Counted from the stretch's first letter, positions 1-10,299 are shown. The stretch is DNA of 64,000 nt from Microcebus murinus (GCF_040939455.1 NC_134112.1:24826501-24890500); one strand, 5' to 3'. The notes: generated by a model from the letters alone, not told the origin. Program-made: numbers and translations.

Positions 1-269
1 TAAAATGCTGTCAATTACCCTCCTACGTTCTCTCTCTCATTTTAAAAAAAAGGCTATTAGTACAGAATAAGTGATTGTAGGCTAAAGGATGGCAGCTGTT
101 TAATTTTTGTTTTAATTTAAAAATTCTGGTCACACTGTCATTTAAAAAACCAAACTCAGAGTTAACCTTATGTAAAGAACTATTTAAGTTGAAACAAAAC
201 ATGTATGTATGTGTTTCTTAAATAAACTACAATATCAATTACTGGATGTTTATTATTGATCTCCTTGCA

Positions 270-480
270 TCCCAGCTCCATCATGCTCCAGCTGTAGGTC
301 CTTGGGCAAGTTCCTCGGCCCTGCCATATCTCAGTGTCTTTGTCTGTAAAGTGACAATGCCAGCTCTTATCTCATAGGGTGGCTGTAAGAATTAGAGGAG
401 ACATATATGAAAAGGGCATAGGACAGAGCCTGGCAGGCAGTAAGTGCCCTATTATATATTTGCTATTATTATTGCTATTT
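270..480 (+). repeat. MIR SINE, nearly complete
   Basis: The order of landmarks matches a MIR read in the sense direction: 'ccttgggcaagttcctc', then 'tcagtgtctttgtctgtaaa', 'ctcatagggtggctgtaagaatt', and a 3' end with 'gcctggcaggcagtaagtgcc' followed by 'tgctattattattgct'. MIR is an ancient tRNA-derived SINE shared by mammals. The copy is diverged and has no visible target duplication, as expected for its age. Confidence 0.85.
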
Positions 481-1104
481 TTCCACTCATTAAAAACTCT
501 TAATTACAATACTTAAGTCATGTGACGCCCAGGAGGATAAATATGGTCGTTAGTTCTTTCTGATTTTGTTTGGCACAGAGCAGAGCCTTCAGGCTGCATC
601 TGGCCCCTCTGAGCAGTGTGGCTGGAAGAACTGAAAAGGAGAGGAGGCCAGGGACCGCTGTGGCAGTAGGGAGGAGGAGTGTAACTGGGGATAGGTTGAG
701 ATTGGCCACCTTCACCAGTTTAGACCTAGTCTTGGCAAAGAGCAGGTGCACATCATACCCTAATCCTGGATGGAAGGAAAGAAGGATTCAAGAAAGTGGC
801 AACTGCTGAAGGAAGAGGAAGGCTGAAGGCACTCGAGTCCTGGTGATGCTTATGGGAGTGGGTACAGGAAAAGTGGGGAATCACAGATGGAGACAGAATG
901 GGGAATTGCATCTGAACTCCAAATCTTGGAGGGAGAGTTGTTCTAATGGATGAGAACCCATGTTGTTGGGTGGCCGAGGTGAGTGTTAAGAAGGGGGACA
1001 TAAAAAGTTTTATTCAACACGTCTCCATGAGATGACCAACCTGCCATCATCATATCATTATCTGATGGTTCCTCTGAAACACCATGGCAAAGTCTGTTTT
1101 GTTG
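481..1104. other. No recognised feature
   Basis: Mostly unique-looking sequence. It is purine-rich between about 760 and 960. Short open frames exist on both strands (60-80 codons), but none has a recognisable domain or start context. Nothing here can be supported as a gene. Confidence 0.5.
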
Positions 1105-1195
1105 CTTGATCTTTTGATCTTCATAAGACTATTATATCCCACGGGCAGGGACCACCCAGCTGGGGCTTTATAAATGTTCTTTTGGTGAGTTTATT
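1105..1195 (+). repeat. L2 3'-end fragment (weak)
   Basis: The stretch 'cataagactattatatccc', 'gggcagggaccac', 'ctttataaatgttcttttgg' follows the order of the L2 3' end (the 'agactgtaagctcc...gggcagggac...aataaatgtttg' theme). It is short and strongly diverged, so the call is tentative. Confidence 0.35.
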
Positions 1196-1199
1196 TCCT

Positions 1200-1790
1200 T
1201 CTACCTCCATTTGCCAGTATGGAGTATATAGCCCAATATAAGAAAAATTTACTAACCAAGAAACTTTTCCCCTCCATATTCTATCTTCTATGCTGTTTTC
1301 TCACTGTTCCTACATTGATTCACTGCCATTGAGATCGTGATTTAATTATGCAAAGTGTGACAGATCATTCAAAAGTTATTACTTGCTGAGGAAGCACATT
1401 TGTGATATGAAAAGAAAAAGCCTTTGCATTTTGCTAAGTTTCACATCCTGTATGAACTCTTTTTAGTGGGAAAGAACTTAAATTTTAAATGATTACCCTG
1501 AAGATTTATGAAATATCTCAACGAGATGTGACAGTGTGAATGTGCTCAAATGTCTCCAGTGGTGGAAAAGAAAGAGCCCCTGACCCTGTTACCCATGCAA
1601 GGTATGTAGGTGCCTCCCTGTCCATTAGCATCCGGGCTGTTTCCACTATCGCGTGTTTTCCACGCCTCGGCAGAACTGTAAGGTAAGAACCTGTGCCCAG
1701 AGGTGCGTACTCTGGGCTGCAAACAACTCTGGGAATAATAACACCAGAGCAAAGTCTGCACAGGGAAAAGGAATCAGGCTATGAGTCAGT
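1200..1790. other. No recognised feature
   Basis: Unique-looking sequence. A frame of 71 codons on the minus strand (1546-1761) has no recognisable domain. No repeat family is evident. Confidence 0.45.
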
Positions 1791-1854
1791 TTGTTGACAG
1801 AGCCACCTTCCCAGAGGTCACACTACGATTAGAAGTGCCAGAATGCTTTGGTCT

Positions 1855-2070
1855 TCTACCTGCCTTAGACCTAGCCCATCAGCATTACCTGGAGGCTTAT
1901 TGAAGGTGCAGAGTCTCAGGTCCTGCCCCAGACCTACTGGGCTCCTTGTGTCTACAACAATACTTGGCACACCACAGGTACTCAACTCAAGCTACTGCTG
2001 AAGCTCAAGCCACATTTTAACAAGCTCCCCAGGGGCTCGTATGCACATAAAATCTGAGAAGCGCTGGTAT
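1855..2070 (+). repeat. MER5A-type hAT miniature transposon, with internal foreign segment
   Basis: Landmarks are 'catcagcattacctggaggc', 'cccagacctactggg', 'cattttaacaagctcccc' and 'aatctgagaagcgctgg', in MER5A order. Between the second and third landmarks lie about 60 bp (roughly 1945-2005) that do not belong to MER5A. They include 'cttggcacaccacaggtactcaa', which resembles an L2 3' end. MER5A is a non-autonomous hAT-Charlie element of mammals. Confidence 0.75.
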
Positions 2071-2269
2071 AATACACTAAGCAGTCAAGAGTTCCTCGAG
2101 AGCAAGTCCTGTACCCTCTTGTCCCTATATCTCCCATGCCCAGGATGGTTAGTGGAAGCTGTTATTATTTGGTATATTGAGTGATTTTTGTACAAAGGTG
2201 CACATTTACGAACGTATTGAGGCTTTCAAAGAATGCAGAGTGGCTGGAGTATACAAGTAAGATAAGGAA

Positions 2270-2430
2270 ATCTCTTTCATTCACTCCTTTATTTGGTGTT
2301 CATTGAGTACCTGTGATGTGCAAAGCATTGTTGTAGGTGCAAGGAGTACAGTGACAACCAAGACACTCCAGTGCTTGCCCTCATGGGGCTTGTCATCCTA
2401 GGTGTGCAATAAACTAGCAGTAAGAATTTC
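2270..2430 (-). repeat. L2 3' end, antisense
   Basis: Reads as the reverse complement of an L2 3' region: 'ttcattcactcc' (the tgaatgaa tail), 'cattgagtacctgtgatgtg', 'attgttgtaggtgcaaggag', and 'ccctcatggggcttgtcatcctag'. L2 is an ancient mammalian LINE. The same phrase order recurs at 17830, 23490, 30780, 41495 and 56440, which allows comparison within the window. Confidence 0.8.
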
Positions 2431-3045
2431 TCTTCAAACCAAAGGTGAATAGCATCTTTTGGTTATTGGATGCTGGAAATTTAAATGTTTTTGGCTAAAA
2501 ATTAAGATATCCCCATTATTTGTCTGTTCATCTGTTCTTCCTCATTTATTTCTACCTCTTTCTCTTTACCTGTAAGAATGGACAAAGGCATGATTTTCAG
2601 TCATGATCCTTATTGGCAGCAATGCCACCTTTCAGTTGTATTAAAAGCCTAAATCAGGAATATATAATGGTCCTTTTGTACTTTTAATGTTTCTCAGCGT
2701 TATGGCTCTATTTAGGATTCACTGCCTGCCCCAGTTTTGTATCCGGCGGAGTGTAAGCAGGTGACCGCTATCAATTGTGCCTTGTCAGGGTATGCCTTCT
2801 GTACCAACTGGGTGTCTGACAACCACAAAGCAGCAGAAATTTACTTCAAAATGTCCTTTTCTTTTTTTCACATTACCTTCTAAATCTTGGGACACTTGAG
2901 TTGGACCAGTATATTTTCTGGGTTGAAAATGTATCACTTTTTCCATCACTTATCAAGTATTGTCCACTATGTGCTAGGCACTTTGGATATAAAGAAGGGA
3001 TCAACTTTATAAAACAAGAATGTAGTAGAAACTGACTTTGATGTC
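2431..3045. other. Mostly unique sequence
   Basis: No gene is seen. Around 2950-3000, 'ccactatgtgctaggcactttggatataaag' may be another scrap of antisense L2, or the antisense start of a MIR. The rest is unassigned. Confidence 0.4.
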
Positions 3046-3089
3046 TTTCGTTTTAGGGGCAGGGGACCATTGAAGTGGAAGTATTATGG

Positions 3090-3510
3090 GATGTATTTTT
3101 AAAGCACAGTATCATCATTTAATAAACTATTTTCTTCCATTCAGTGGAATCCTATGTAGCCACTTAATTTAAAATATTAAATATTAAAATATATACAATG
3201 ATTATATACCCATAGTAATTAAAAATAAAAATATTTAATAACATGCAAAGATGATCCTGATATATACAAGCTTCAAAGGTTAAAAATAACATGCACAGCA
3301 TGAACCCATTTTTTATTTTGAAAAACCTATTTAAAATATCTGGGGGGAAATATATTAAAATGTTAACAATGTTTATTTATGCATAATGGTGTATAGGGGG
3401 CTATTTTTATTTTTGTGGTTTTCCATAGCTTTTAAATTTTCTCTAATGAACACATTCACTTTTGTTATACAAAGAAAATAATAAAAAATATATTTTTTAA
3501 AAATACTTTT
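3090..3510 (+). repeat. Old L1-type LINE 3' end
   Basis: 'gtggaatcctatgtagccac' is followed by 'atgatcctgatatata', 'aacccattttttattttg', 'aaaatgttaacaatg', 'aattttctctaatgaaca', and an A-rich end at 3480-3506. This is the order in the 3' part of old mammalian L1M/HAL1 elements. The subfamily cannot be fixed by eye. Confidence 0.6.
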
Positions 3511-3730
3511 CCTCTCTCTCTGGGTCCTGGGATCTCTGAGACCCATGTGAACCAAAGTACAGTGAGGATGTCTTGGAGTGTAAACAATTTCTGGGCTCCA
3601 TGTGTTGGTTCAGAAGTGAAGTCTTGTATCAGAGTAATTGAATTAGAATTGTGGCTCCTTCACTGATAGCCCTGACCTCAACCTTGGTTTTGATCTGAGA
3701 AAAGTGAGAACATTAATAGTTACTTTAGTG

Positions 3731-4187
3731 CAGTGGTCCCCGACCTTTTTGGCACCAGGAACCAGTTTCATGGAAGACAATTTTTCCACAGACCAGGGTG
3801 GGGTGGGGCAGATGGTTTCAGGATGATTCAAGCACATTACATTTATTGTGCAGTCAAACCTCTCTGCTAATGATAATCTGTATTTGCAGCCGCTCCCCAG
3901 GGCTAGCATCACCGCCTCAGCTCCACCTGAGGTATTAGGCATTAGATTCTCATAAGAAGCACTCAACCTAGATCCCTCACATGCACAGTTTACAGTAGGG
4001 TTCGTGCTCCTGTGAGAATCTAATGCTGCCGCTGATCCGACAAAGTGGAGTTTACGTGGTGATGGGAGCCATGGGGAGCAGCTGTAAATACAGGTGAAGC
4101 TTTGCTTGCTCCCTCACTGCTGTGCAGCCTGGCTCCCAACAGGCCACGGACTGGTACTGGTCCATAGCCCAGGGGTTGGGACTGCAG
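3731..4187 (+). mobile_element. Non-autonomous hAT-Charlie transposon with 8-bp target duplication
   Basis: The left end reads 'cagtggtccccgaccttttt' and the right end is approximately its reverse complement ('ggggttgggactgcag'). Flanking 8-mers are 'ctttagtg' (3723-3730) and 'ctctagtg' (4188-4195), with one difference, which is the duplication length of hAT elements. Two inner segments, 'ggcattagattctcataag' and 'gagaatctaatgc', are also inverted relative to each other. At 457 bp it is too short to encode a transposase. The exact family name is left open. Confidence 0.85.
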
Positions 4188-4576
4188 CTCTAGTGGACAT
4201 TTGAGGGTGTCCAGCATCTTTTGCATGACCTTCCTATGTTTGAGGAATGTCATGCATTGAGTTCCACCTCTCTAAGGTAACAATTAGGACTAGCTTTTGC
4301 AGTCTCACTTGCAGCTGGGGCTGTGAGCTCTGAGCATGTGCCCTTTCCCTGTGGGAAGTACTCTCATGAGGCTCTGACTTGGAAGAGGGCTCTGTAAAAA
4401 AGCGTGGAACCCATTTTCTCACAATGGTACTGGAGGAGACCTCTACTTTTGGGAGGCTACCTATCATCCTTGAATGAATTACTTCTCTACTTATACTGGC
4501 TAGCTGGAGAGTTTTCTCTTATTTGCAACTGAGAACCCTGACATGGCTATCTATTCAGATGGTCTTGATTAGTTTA

Positions 4577-4830
4577 TGTCAGTAATTCTCAAACTTTTTG
4601 GTTTCAGGATTCCTTTACTTGCTTAAAAATTATTGAGGACTCTGAATATTTTTTGTTTATGTAGATTATATTGATCAATATTTACCACACTATATCTTAA
4701 AATTTTTTAAAAACCTCATTTATTAATTCATTTAAAAATAACAATATTAAACCTATTTCACATTGACATAAATAATGTATTTTAATGAATAATTTCCAGT
4801 TTCTAAAATAAAAAATTAGTGAGACATGTA
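4577..4830. repeat. hAT-type element end, partial
   Basis: 'gtaattctcaaactttttgg', 'aggattcctttacttgctt', 'aaaaattattgaggactc' and 'taaaaataacaatattaaac' match, from memory, one end of a hAT element family. The opposite end of the same family appears to be at 25430-25588. The sequence stops where an antisense L1 tail begins, so the L1 probably inserted into it. Confidence 0.55.
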
Positions 4831-5285
4831 ATATTAATTTTTTATTAATGCATAATAGATGTACATAGTTTTGGGGTACACGTGATAACTTAATACATTC
4901 ATATAATTTGTAAAGATCAAATCAGTGTACTTGGGATATCCATCACCTTAAATATTTGTCTTTTCTTTATGCTAGAACCATTGGAATTCTTCTCTTCTAG
5001 ATCTTTTGAAATATATAGATTGTTGTAAACTATACTATACTTGATCTTAGCCAAAAGGCCAAGAGGTGATTTTATTTTAAGACAAGGTCTCACTCTTGCT
5101 CAGGGTGGTCTCAAACTCCTGAGCTCAAGCAATCCTCGTGCCTTGGCCTCCCAGAGTGCTAGGATTACAGGCCTGAGCCGCCACACCCGGCCTATTGTAA
5201 ACTATAATCATCCTACTGATCTAGCACTAGATCTTCTTTCTTCTATCAAACCACATATTTGTATCCATTAATCAATTATTTTTGT
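4831..5285 (-). repeat. L1 3' end, antisense, interrupted by an Alu-U2 insertion
   Basis: A T-rich start ('aattttttattaatgcataa') leads into 'gttttggggtacacgtgata', 'gatatccatcacctt' and, after the insertion, 'gatctagcactagatctt' and 'gtatccattaatca'. This is the antisense order of primate/mammal L1 3' untranslated sequence. The insertion at 5035-5194 splits it, and a 12-bp repeat of L1 sequence lies on both sides. Confidence 0.75.
5035..5194 (-). mobile_element. Chimeric retroinsertion: Alu left arm joined to U2 snRNA 5' end
   Basis: Read on the minus strand, the insert starts with an Alu left arm (5192 down to about 5085, beginning 'ggccgggtgtgg'). An A-rich stretch ('taaaataaa') follows, then the exact 5' end of U2 snRNA from nucleotide 1 at 5070 ('atcacctcttggccttttgg'), on through 'ctaagatcaagtatagta' near 5035. 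The repeat 'ttgtaaactata' lies on both sides (5023-5034 and 5195-5206). The Alu right arm, the rest of U2 and a 3' poly(A) are all missing. It is a dead retrocopy of two joined RNAs, not a working snRNA gene. Confidence 0.85.
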
Positions 5286-5394
5286 AAGTCTCTCTGATAC
5301 CTGGATAAATATTGTAGAAGTTAGCTTGATATTCCTATCTTCTCTATTTAATCTATTGAACTATGTTGTTTTAGTTGTTTTAGTTTCTTTAGTA

Positions 5395-5712
5395 TATAAA
5401 GAAAAATCTGGTCTTATATAAATATTACTAGCTTTTCAGATAATGGTAGATATTCTTCTTCGATACTACACCAAAACTTGACAAGAAACACTTTCTTAAA
5501 TGTTAGTTGCAATATGGAATCTGAAACCATTACCAATGAACTTTTCATACTCTGTGACATTAAAATTTATTGGTTTGATTAGATCATTTACCCACACATG
5601 ATTTTGAAACATCACATATTGGTCATTTGTAAAATATATATTCAACATTTCATTAGACAACATAAAATAATCATATCTATTACTAGCATCTCCAATCTTA
5701 TCAATCACACAA
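5395..5712 (-). pseudogene. hAT transposase C-terminal fragment, frameshifted
   Basis: One minus-strand frame (5708 downward) contains 'NFNVTEYEKFI'. After a frame change near 5525 a second frame reads 'DSILQLTFKKVFLVKFW' then 'CSIEEEYLPLSEKLV'. The pattern LVxFW, 14 residues, LS is the hallmark of the C-terminal dimerisation region of hAT transposases (the Charlie/ZBED5-like group, from family knowledge). A stop follows soon after. It may be the coding part of the hAT element whose end lies at 4577-4830, with the L1 inserted between. Confidence 0.7.
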
Positions 5713-5769
5713 ATCCTTTTTCCTCAAGACAACTGTTACACTTTGTCATACAAAAGTGCTTTATGCAGG

Positions 5770-5978
5770 AGTGCATGCACGGAGGACAGGCCATGGGAAG
5801 ATACAGGGAGAAGGTGGTCCTCTGCAATCCAAGAAGAAAGGCCTCACCAAACCAACCCTGCTGACACCTTGATCTTGGACTTCCAGCCTCCAGAGCTGTG
5901 AGAAAATAAGTTACCATTGTTTAAGCCACCCGTCTGCAGTATTCTGTTACGGCAGTCCAAGCTGACTGAAACAGTTAA
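5770..5978 (+). repeat. MLT1-class LTR, 3' part
   Basis: 'ggccatgggaagatacaggg', 'gaaggcctcaccaaaccaac', 'gatcttggacttccagcctc', 'agctgtgagaaaataa' and 'tttaagccacccg' follow the sense order of an MLT1 LTR of the MaLR group. It starts abruptly at about 5770, so the 5' half is missing. Confidence 0.8.
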
Positions 5979-5984
5979 ACGCAA

Positions 5985-6900
5985 GATTTTTGGCAGTCAT
6001 CTGGGAACAGGCTTCCAGCCTGACTCACATCCACACAGTCTCACATGCAGTTGCTTTAATAGACAATAAGAGTTCTCATCACCATTTGCTGGGTTAACTG
6101 ATATTGTAGCATTTAGGATCTATTTAGGCATAGGGATCTAAAAGCATCTTAAATTGGAAAAAACCAACCAAAAGTGTCTTGAACTGAAAGAACAAAAAGT
6201 CTAAAGGTGGAGTGCCCCCTGGGCTGGTAACTCAGAGGCTCAGGTACCCAGGGTTTTTCTGTCTTTGCACTATAGTGTCTTCTGTATGTTGGTGATTGCC
6301 CCACATGGTAGCAAAGTGGGTGCAGAAGTCCCAGGCATCAGAAGTAGACTCTAAGATGTCTAACAAAAAAGAGGGATGTTCTCATCCAGGTATGTCTCTT
6401 ACAAGCAAGAAAAACCTTTCCCAAACTCCCCACACTTCACTGGCCAAGACTGGGACTCATGGCCAAGTCTACACTTGTCATCGGCAAGAGGACTGAAAGC
6501 ACCAACATGCATCCACTCCAAGGGTCTAGCAAGGGCCCAGTCTCCTCTGATCAATGCTCCAAAGGAAAAATAAAGGGCTGTTTTGCATCATCCTCTGGCC
6601 CGTGGTGTAAATTTGTGATCATGTTATAATAAAATTATAATTGTGCTATAAGTCTGCACTCCCAGGCCCTTTCAGATGCTTGAGCCATGACTACAGCATT
6701 CCTCAAGGCACACGGCCAACAGTGAGTCCAAATGACCTTGCCCTGCTAAAGGAAGGAGGCAGTCTCCTGCTTTGAGCCCGCATCTGCCACTTTGTTCCAG
6801 AAGTACCTTCCAGCTTGCGCCCTTGGGCAAGAGAGTACAAACGTTACGATGCAAACTGTAGTAGATCCTCTGCCTGTCCCATGAGTATCCCTCAGACCCC
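5985..6900. other. Mostly unassigned; possible old repeat at 6290-6560
   Basis: Around 6290-6560 the pieces 'ccaggcatcagaag', 'gcaagaaaaacctttccc', 'ttcactggccaagactggg' and 'catcggcaagaggactg' feel like a recurrent mammalian repeat, but I cannot name the family. Overlapping 65-66 codon frames here have no domain. The rest shows nothing recognisable. Confidence 0.3.
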
Positions 6901-6959
6901 ACCATTTATTTCAGTGTGCTCCCAAGAATATAGATGACTCCAACTGCCAGGACCTGTGG

Positions 6960-7290
6960 AAAGAGCTTTGCCCAGAATTAACAACCCCACCCCCAATAGC
7001 CTTCAACCAATTACTTATAATAGGAGTTGGTGTCTAAATACCCGAGTTCCCTCTCTCGCCCCTTGGGTGGACTGATTGTTGATATGAGCTATGTCCTTCT
7101 CCATTTCCTAGATGTATCTCCGGTTGCCCACTATGGCAGCTGGCTTATTATGCACCCTATATTGGCTGCCTTCCCTGTCTCCCTTCCCTTCTCCCTGCTG
7201 ATGTTCCCTGCGCCTCCCAAATGCATTATTTGCAATTGGAATCCTTATCTCTGGAACTACTTCTGGGGAAACACAAACTATTCTATATTA
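6960..7290 (+). repeat. Probable old LTR fragment
   Basis: The end, 'cctcccaaatgcattatttgc' followed by 'aatccttatctctggaactac' and 'ttctggggaaacacaaac', resembles the 3' end of an old mammalian LTR. The preceding 300 bp ('gttggtgtctaaatacc', 'ctatggcagctgg') fit the same order. The family is not fixed and no target duplication is visible. Confidence 0.4.
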
Positions 7291-7499
7291 TATAAATCAA
7301 GCCCGACTCAGAATAGAGAGAACACCCGGGGAAAGGTTCAACTCCATGCTGAACCATGAACCATGGGAGGAGTTTGAACCAAACTGGGCATGTAGACTGA
7401 CCACATCTCATCAGTGCTGGAGTCAGATGTAGTTTTGAACTTGCTGTTCTGATGTTATAAGGTCTCTCAAGACAGATATCTTGCCAAGACATCCTCATT

Positions 7500-8270
7500 A
7501 AGCAACCCCTCCAGAAGTTAGGAACTTATTTTGGGGTGGAAGGTGGGGGAAAAATTCCACAGAGACAAACAGAATGACTTCATATTTACAAGGGAAGATA
7601 AATATAGCCCAAGCTGAGTACGTATGAAAACTAAAAGAGAAATAATCAAACATGGGAGTGGCCCAACAGCTCTGTCCTTAGGACTATGGACTCTGACTAG
7701 TGTCTGACCCGTAAAAGGATTTTAAAGAGTGTTAGCCTGGCTTTTGACTAATTAAGTGCAAGGGGAAAAAATCTAAAGTCAATAACGGAGTGTTGTAAAT
7801 GCTCAAGGAAGAAAATCTTTAAAACCTCTTTACATGAGTTTGGGCCAATTTTCTATTTCCACCCCTCGTTTTCCGTGTCTCAGCCTACTCACTGCCGGGC
7901 TTTTCTCCCTGGCAGTTGCTCACTCTCTGAAGCGTGCCACCATATTCTTTATCAGTTTTTCCTGACAACAGTGGTGGGGTTAGGTCAACATCATTTTCCC
8001 TGTTTGAGGAAGAAAGAGCAAGGCAGGGGAGAGGGGAGATGTCCTTGGCTCAGGTCAAACAGGAAGCTGCCCTGGAGCCCTTTCTCCCAGCCGCAGCCTG
8101 TGGGCCATGTGTAAACAAGATAAAACAAGGCCAGTTACTTCTTTAAGGCAAATGAAACTCCTAAATTGGAAAATAGAAAGCCTTTTTAAAAAATGACTGT
8201 CACTACACTAATGATGTGGCTTATTTCAGGCATATATGGAGCACAAACTATGATGCCAAATCAATTTTCT
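7500..8270. other. No recognised feature
   Basis: Unique-looking sequence. Two overlapping 70-79 codon frames at 7875-8146 are in different reading frames and show no domain. They are treated as chance frames. Confidence 0.45.
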
Positions 8271-8274
8271 CCTT

Positions 8275-8500
8275 GAGGTTCCCTACCTTCCTCTCTTTGT
8301 CTGTCGAGTTTCTCCCCAGATCAAACCCCACCTCTTTCAGGAAGTTCTCCATGATTACATCAGCTCTCTTTCCTCTCTGCATTCAATAATACTTTGTCTT
8401 TATGTGACAAATATTATGCTGTTCTGTGTTCTTTGTGTAGTTCCTTGTGTGACCTCTGGCACATAAGAAAAGTCTAGTATGTATTATTATAATAAATTAA
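8275..8500 (+). repeat. L2 fragment, sense
   Basis: 'aaaccccacctctttcaggaag', 'ttctccatgattac', 'aatactttgtctttatg', 'ttccttgtgtgacctctggc' and 'acataagaaaagtctagta' follow the L2 3' order (the 'cacctcctccaggaagccttcc...cacatagtagg' theme). Confidence 0.6.
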
Positions 8501-8514
8501 CATGCATGTTTCAC

Positions 8515-8537
8515 GTGCATGTGTGTGTGTGTGTGTG
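8515..8537 (+). repeat. (GT)n microsatellite
   Basis: A GT run of about 8 uninterrupted units at 8521-8537, preceded by 'cacgtgcat'. Short and probably of low variability. Confidence 0.9.
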
Positions 8538-8539
8538 AG

Positions 8540-9185
8540 AACTAGGAGGGTGGGTCCCACCCCAACTCTAGGTTTAACTAAGCAGCCAAGGCAGGTGAGG
8601 TCTCATGGTGAGTTAAGGTATTCCTTGAAGAAAGACCACAATGCCATAGTCACAGAATGACTAGAGAGCACAAAACCACATCACTTGCTGCACATTCCTG
8701 ACAAAATTCATTCTGTCTTTGAAATTCTGATCGTTCCTCAGCATCACAGCACTTGCAAACATTACAACTGAAGGCCGGCAAATGAGCTGATCTATTCAGC
8801 TGCCAACCCAACAGAAAGCTCTACCCCAGTAGGTGCTGTGGGTGGCCCAAGTGAGTGAAGGCTGCCTTGCAAGGGCCAACCATCTCATGGGTATGAGCAT
8901 GTGCATGGTTACAGAGCTCAGTCACATTAAACAGATTAGCGTTCTTCTATTTCCCTGGCTCTTAGGTTCACATTTGGCCACTAATCATTCATTCATTCAC
9001 AAGTGCTTGTGGAACAGCTCTCATGTGCTGGCCACAAACCAGGGACTGCATGCCCAGTGGTTTCTGGTCCACTCATGACGACTGAGCTTGCTTTCCAGAG
9101 CTGTTCCATATTCTTCCTTGTTGTTACATAGTAATTATTATTGCAGATGGAGATGCTCCATCTGAACTTGATCTAATCCTCCTGC
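8540..9185. other. No recognised feature
   Basis: Mostly unique-looking. 'attcattcattcacaagtgcttg' at about 8988 may be a trace of an antisense L2 tail, but the following bases do not continue the match. Confidence 0.4.
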
Positions 9186-9189
9186 ACTA

Positions 9190-9290
9190 TTAGTGGGCAC
9201 TTTCTTTTGCTTAGTGGAGAAAAGGCAGTAGTGCAAGTCATATCCCCATTTTGGGCCTCAGTTTCCTTATCTGTAACATGACTGGGCACA
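9190..9290 (+). repeat. MIR fragment
   Basis: 'tgggcctcagtttccttatc' and 'tgtaacatga' are the MIR core. Only the central part is present and it is short. Confidence 0.6.
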
Positions 9291-9299
9291 CGGGCTGGT

Positions 9300-10045
9300 C
9301 AGCAGAGCCAGCCCAGGCAGCAGCAGCAGGCTGAGTCCCCACGCAGTCAGTCGGCCCTGCGGCTTCTTAACTGGTCCTCCCTGCACTCCCTCAGGGGGCT
9401 TTTTCTAATCCACTGGAAGACTCACATCGAGTAAGATAAAGAAATCACTGCTCCACGCTTCTCCCTGCTGAACGCTTCATTATAACCCAACAGGAAAGAA
9501 GTTTAAACTAAACAAATGCTCCCTTTCCCTTTCTTCCCCTACCTATCAGTCTCTGTCATCTTGATAGAGAAAATATGGCGGTTAATAGCCTGCAGTGGAA
9601 CAAACATTTGCATAACTGTTACCTCAGAGCCCATAACTCTGAGCTAATTGGCTGATGGTGCTTAAAATGATTAAGTGATTGTAATTTATATGATTAACCA
9701 ATTAAACCATTCTCCAGTGATTGGCTCAGGGTAGGCCTTGAGATATGCACTTGTCTCCCAGCATGAAGGCCAGTGCGGTACAGTGTTAAATGTTTTTCCA
9801 AATGCTGAGTTGTTCCTCCAACCAGCGGGTAAAATGTTTTACGCTGGGTGGTTGAAGTTTATCATGTTCAATGACTGGCTACCAAAAATCTCAGTGCCTG
9901 GCACAAAAGAAATGGGAGGCTGGGTAACAATTCTTTGAGGATACTGTGGAGGGACAAGGGGGATGTGTTGTCCTCTAGAGCCATGGTGGTTATTTGTATA
10001 TAGACCATATACCACTAAAGTGAAAGACACAGTTGATGCTAAGGA
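9300..10045. other. No recognised feature
   Basis: Unique-looking sequence. AT-rich homeodomain-like words ('ttaagtgattgtaattta', 'gattaaccaattaaacc') cluster at 9665-9710 and could be regulatory, but nothing proves it. Confidence 0.35.
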
Positions 10046-10049
10046 CGAG

Positions 10050-10240
10050 GGAGCCATGTTGGCTCATTCCAACCCTGGCTCTGCCACTTATCAGCTGTGT
10101 TATGGGATCAAGTTATCTAACCCCTTTAAGTCTGTGGATGCCTCTCCTATGAAATAATATTCTTACCTGCCTCCTAGGATTATTATGAAGATCAAATAAG
10201 ACTATGCATATTATAATCCTAATAAATATCAGCTACCATA
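10050..10240 (+). repeat. MIR SINE
   Basis: 'ccctggctctgccacttatc', 'agctgtgttatgg', 'tcttacctgcctcctagga' and 'aataaatatcagctacc' follow the sense MIR order. It is followed by an 18-base T tract (10242-10259). Confidence 0.8.
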
Positions 10241-10241
10241 A

Positions 10242-10259
10242 TTTTTTTTTTTTTTTTTT
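10242..10259 (+). repeat. Poly(T) tract
   Basis: Eighteen T residues in a row between a MIR and an L2 fragment, followed by 'ggccccggc'. It could be the remnant of a lost antisense retroinsertion; the flanks show no target duplication. Confidence 0.8.
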
Positions 10260-10299
10260 GGCCCCGGCATACTTGGAGACATAATTTTTGTTATGATAT

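Noticed and set aside
5035..5070. Possible functional U2 snRNA gene
   Set aside because: Only about 36-40 nucleotides of U2 are present, with no promoter elements or Sm site, and it is part of a retroinsertion.
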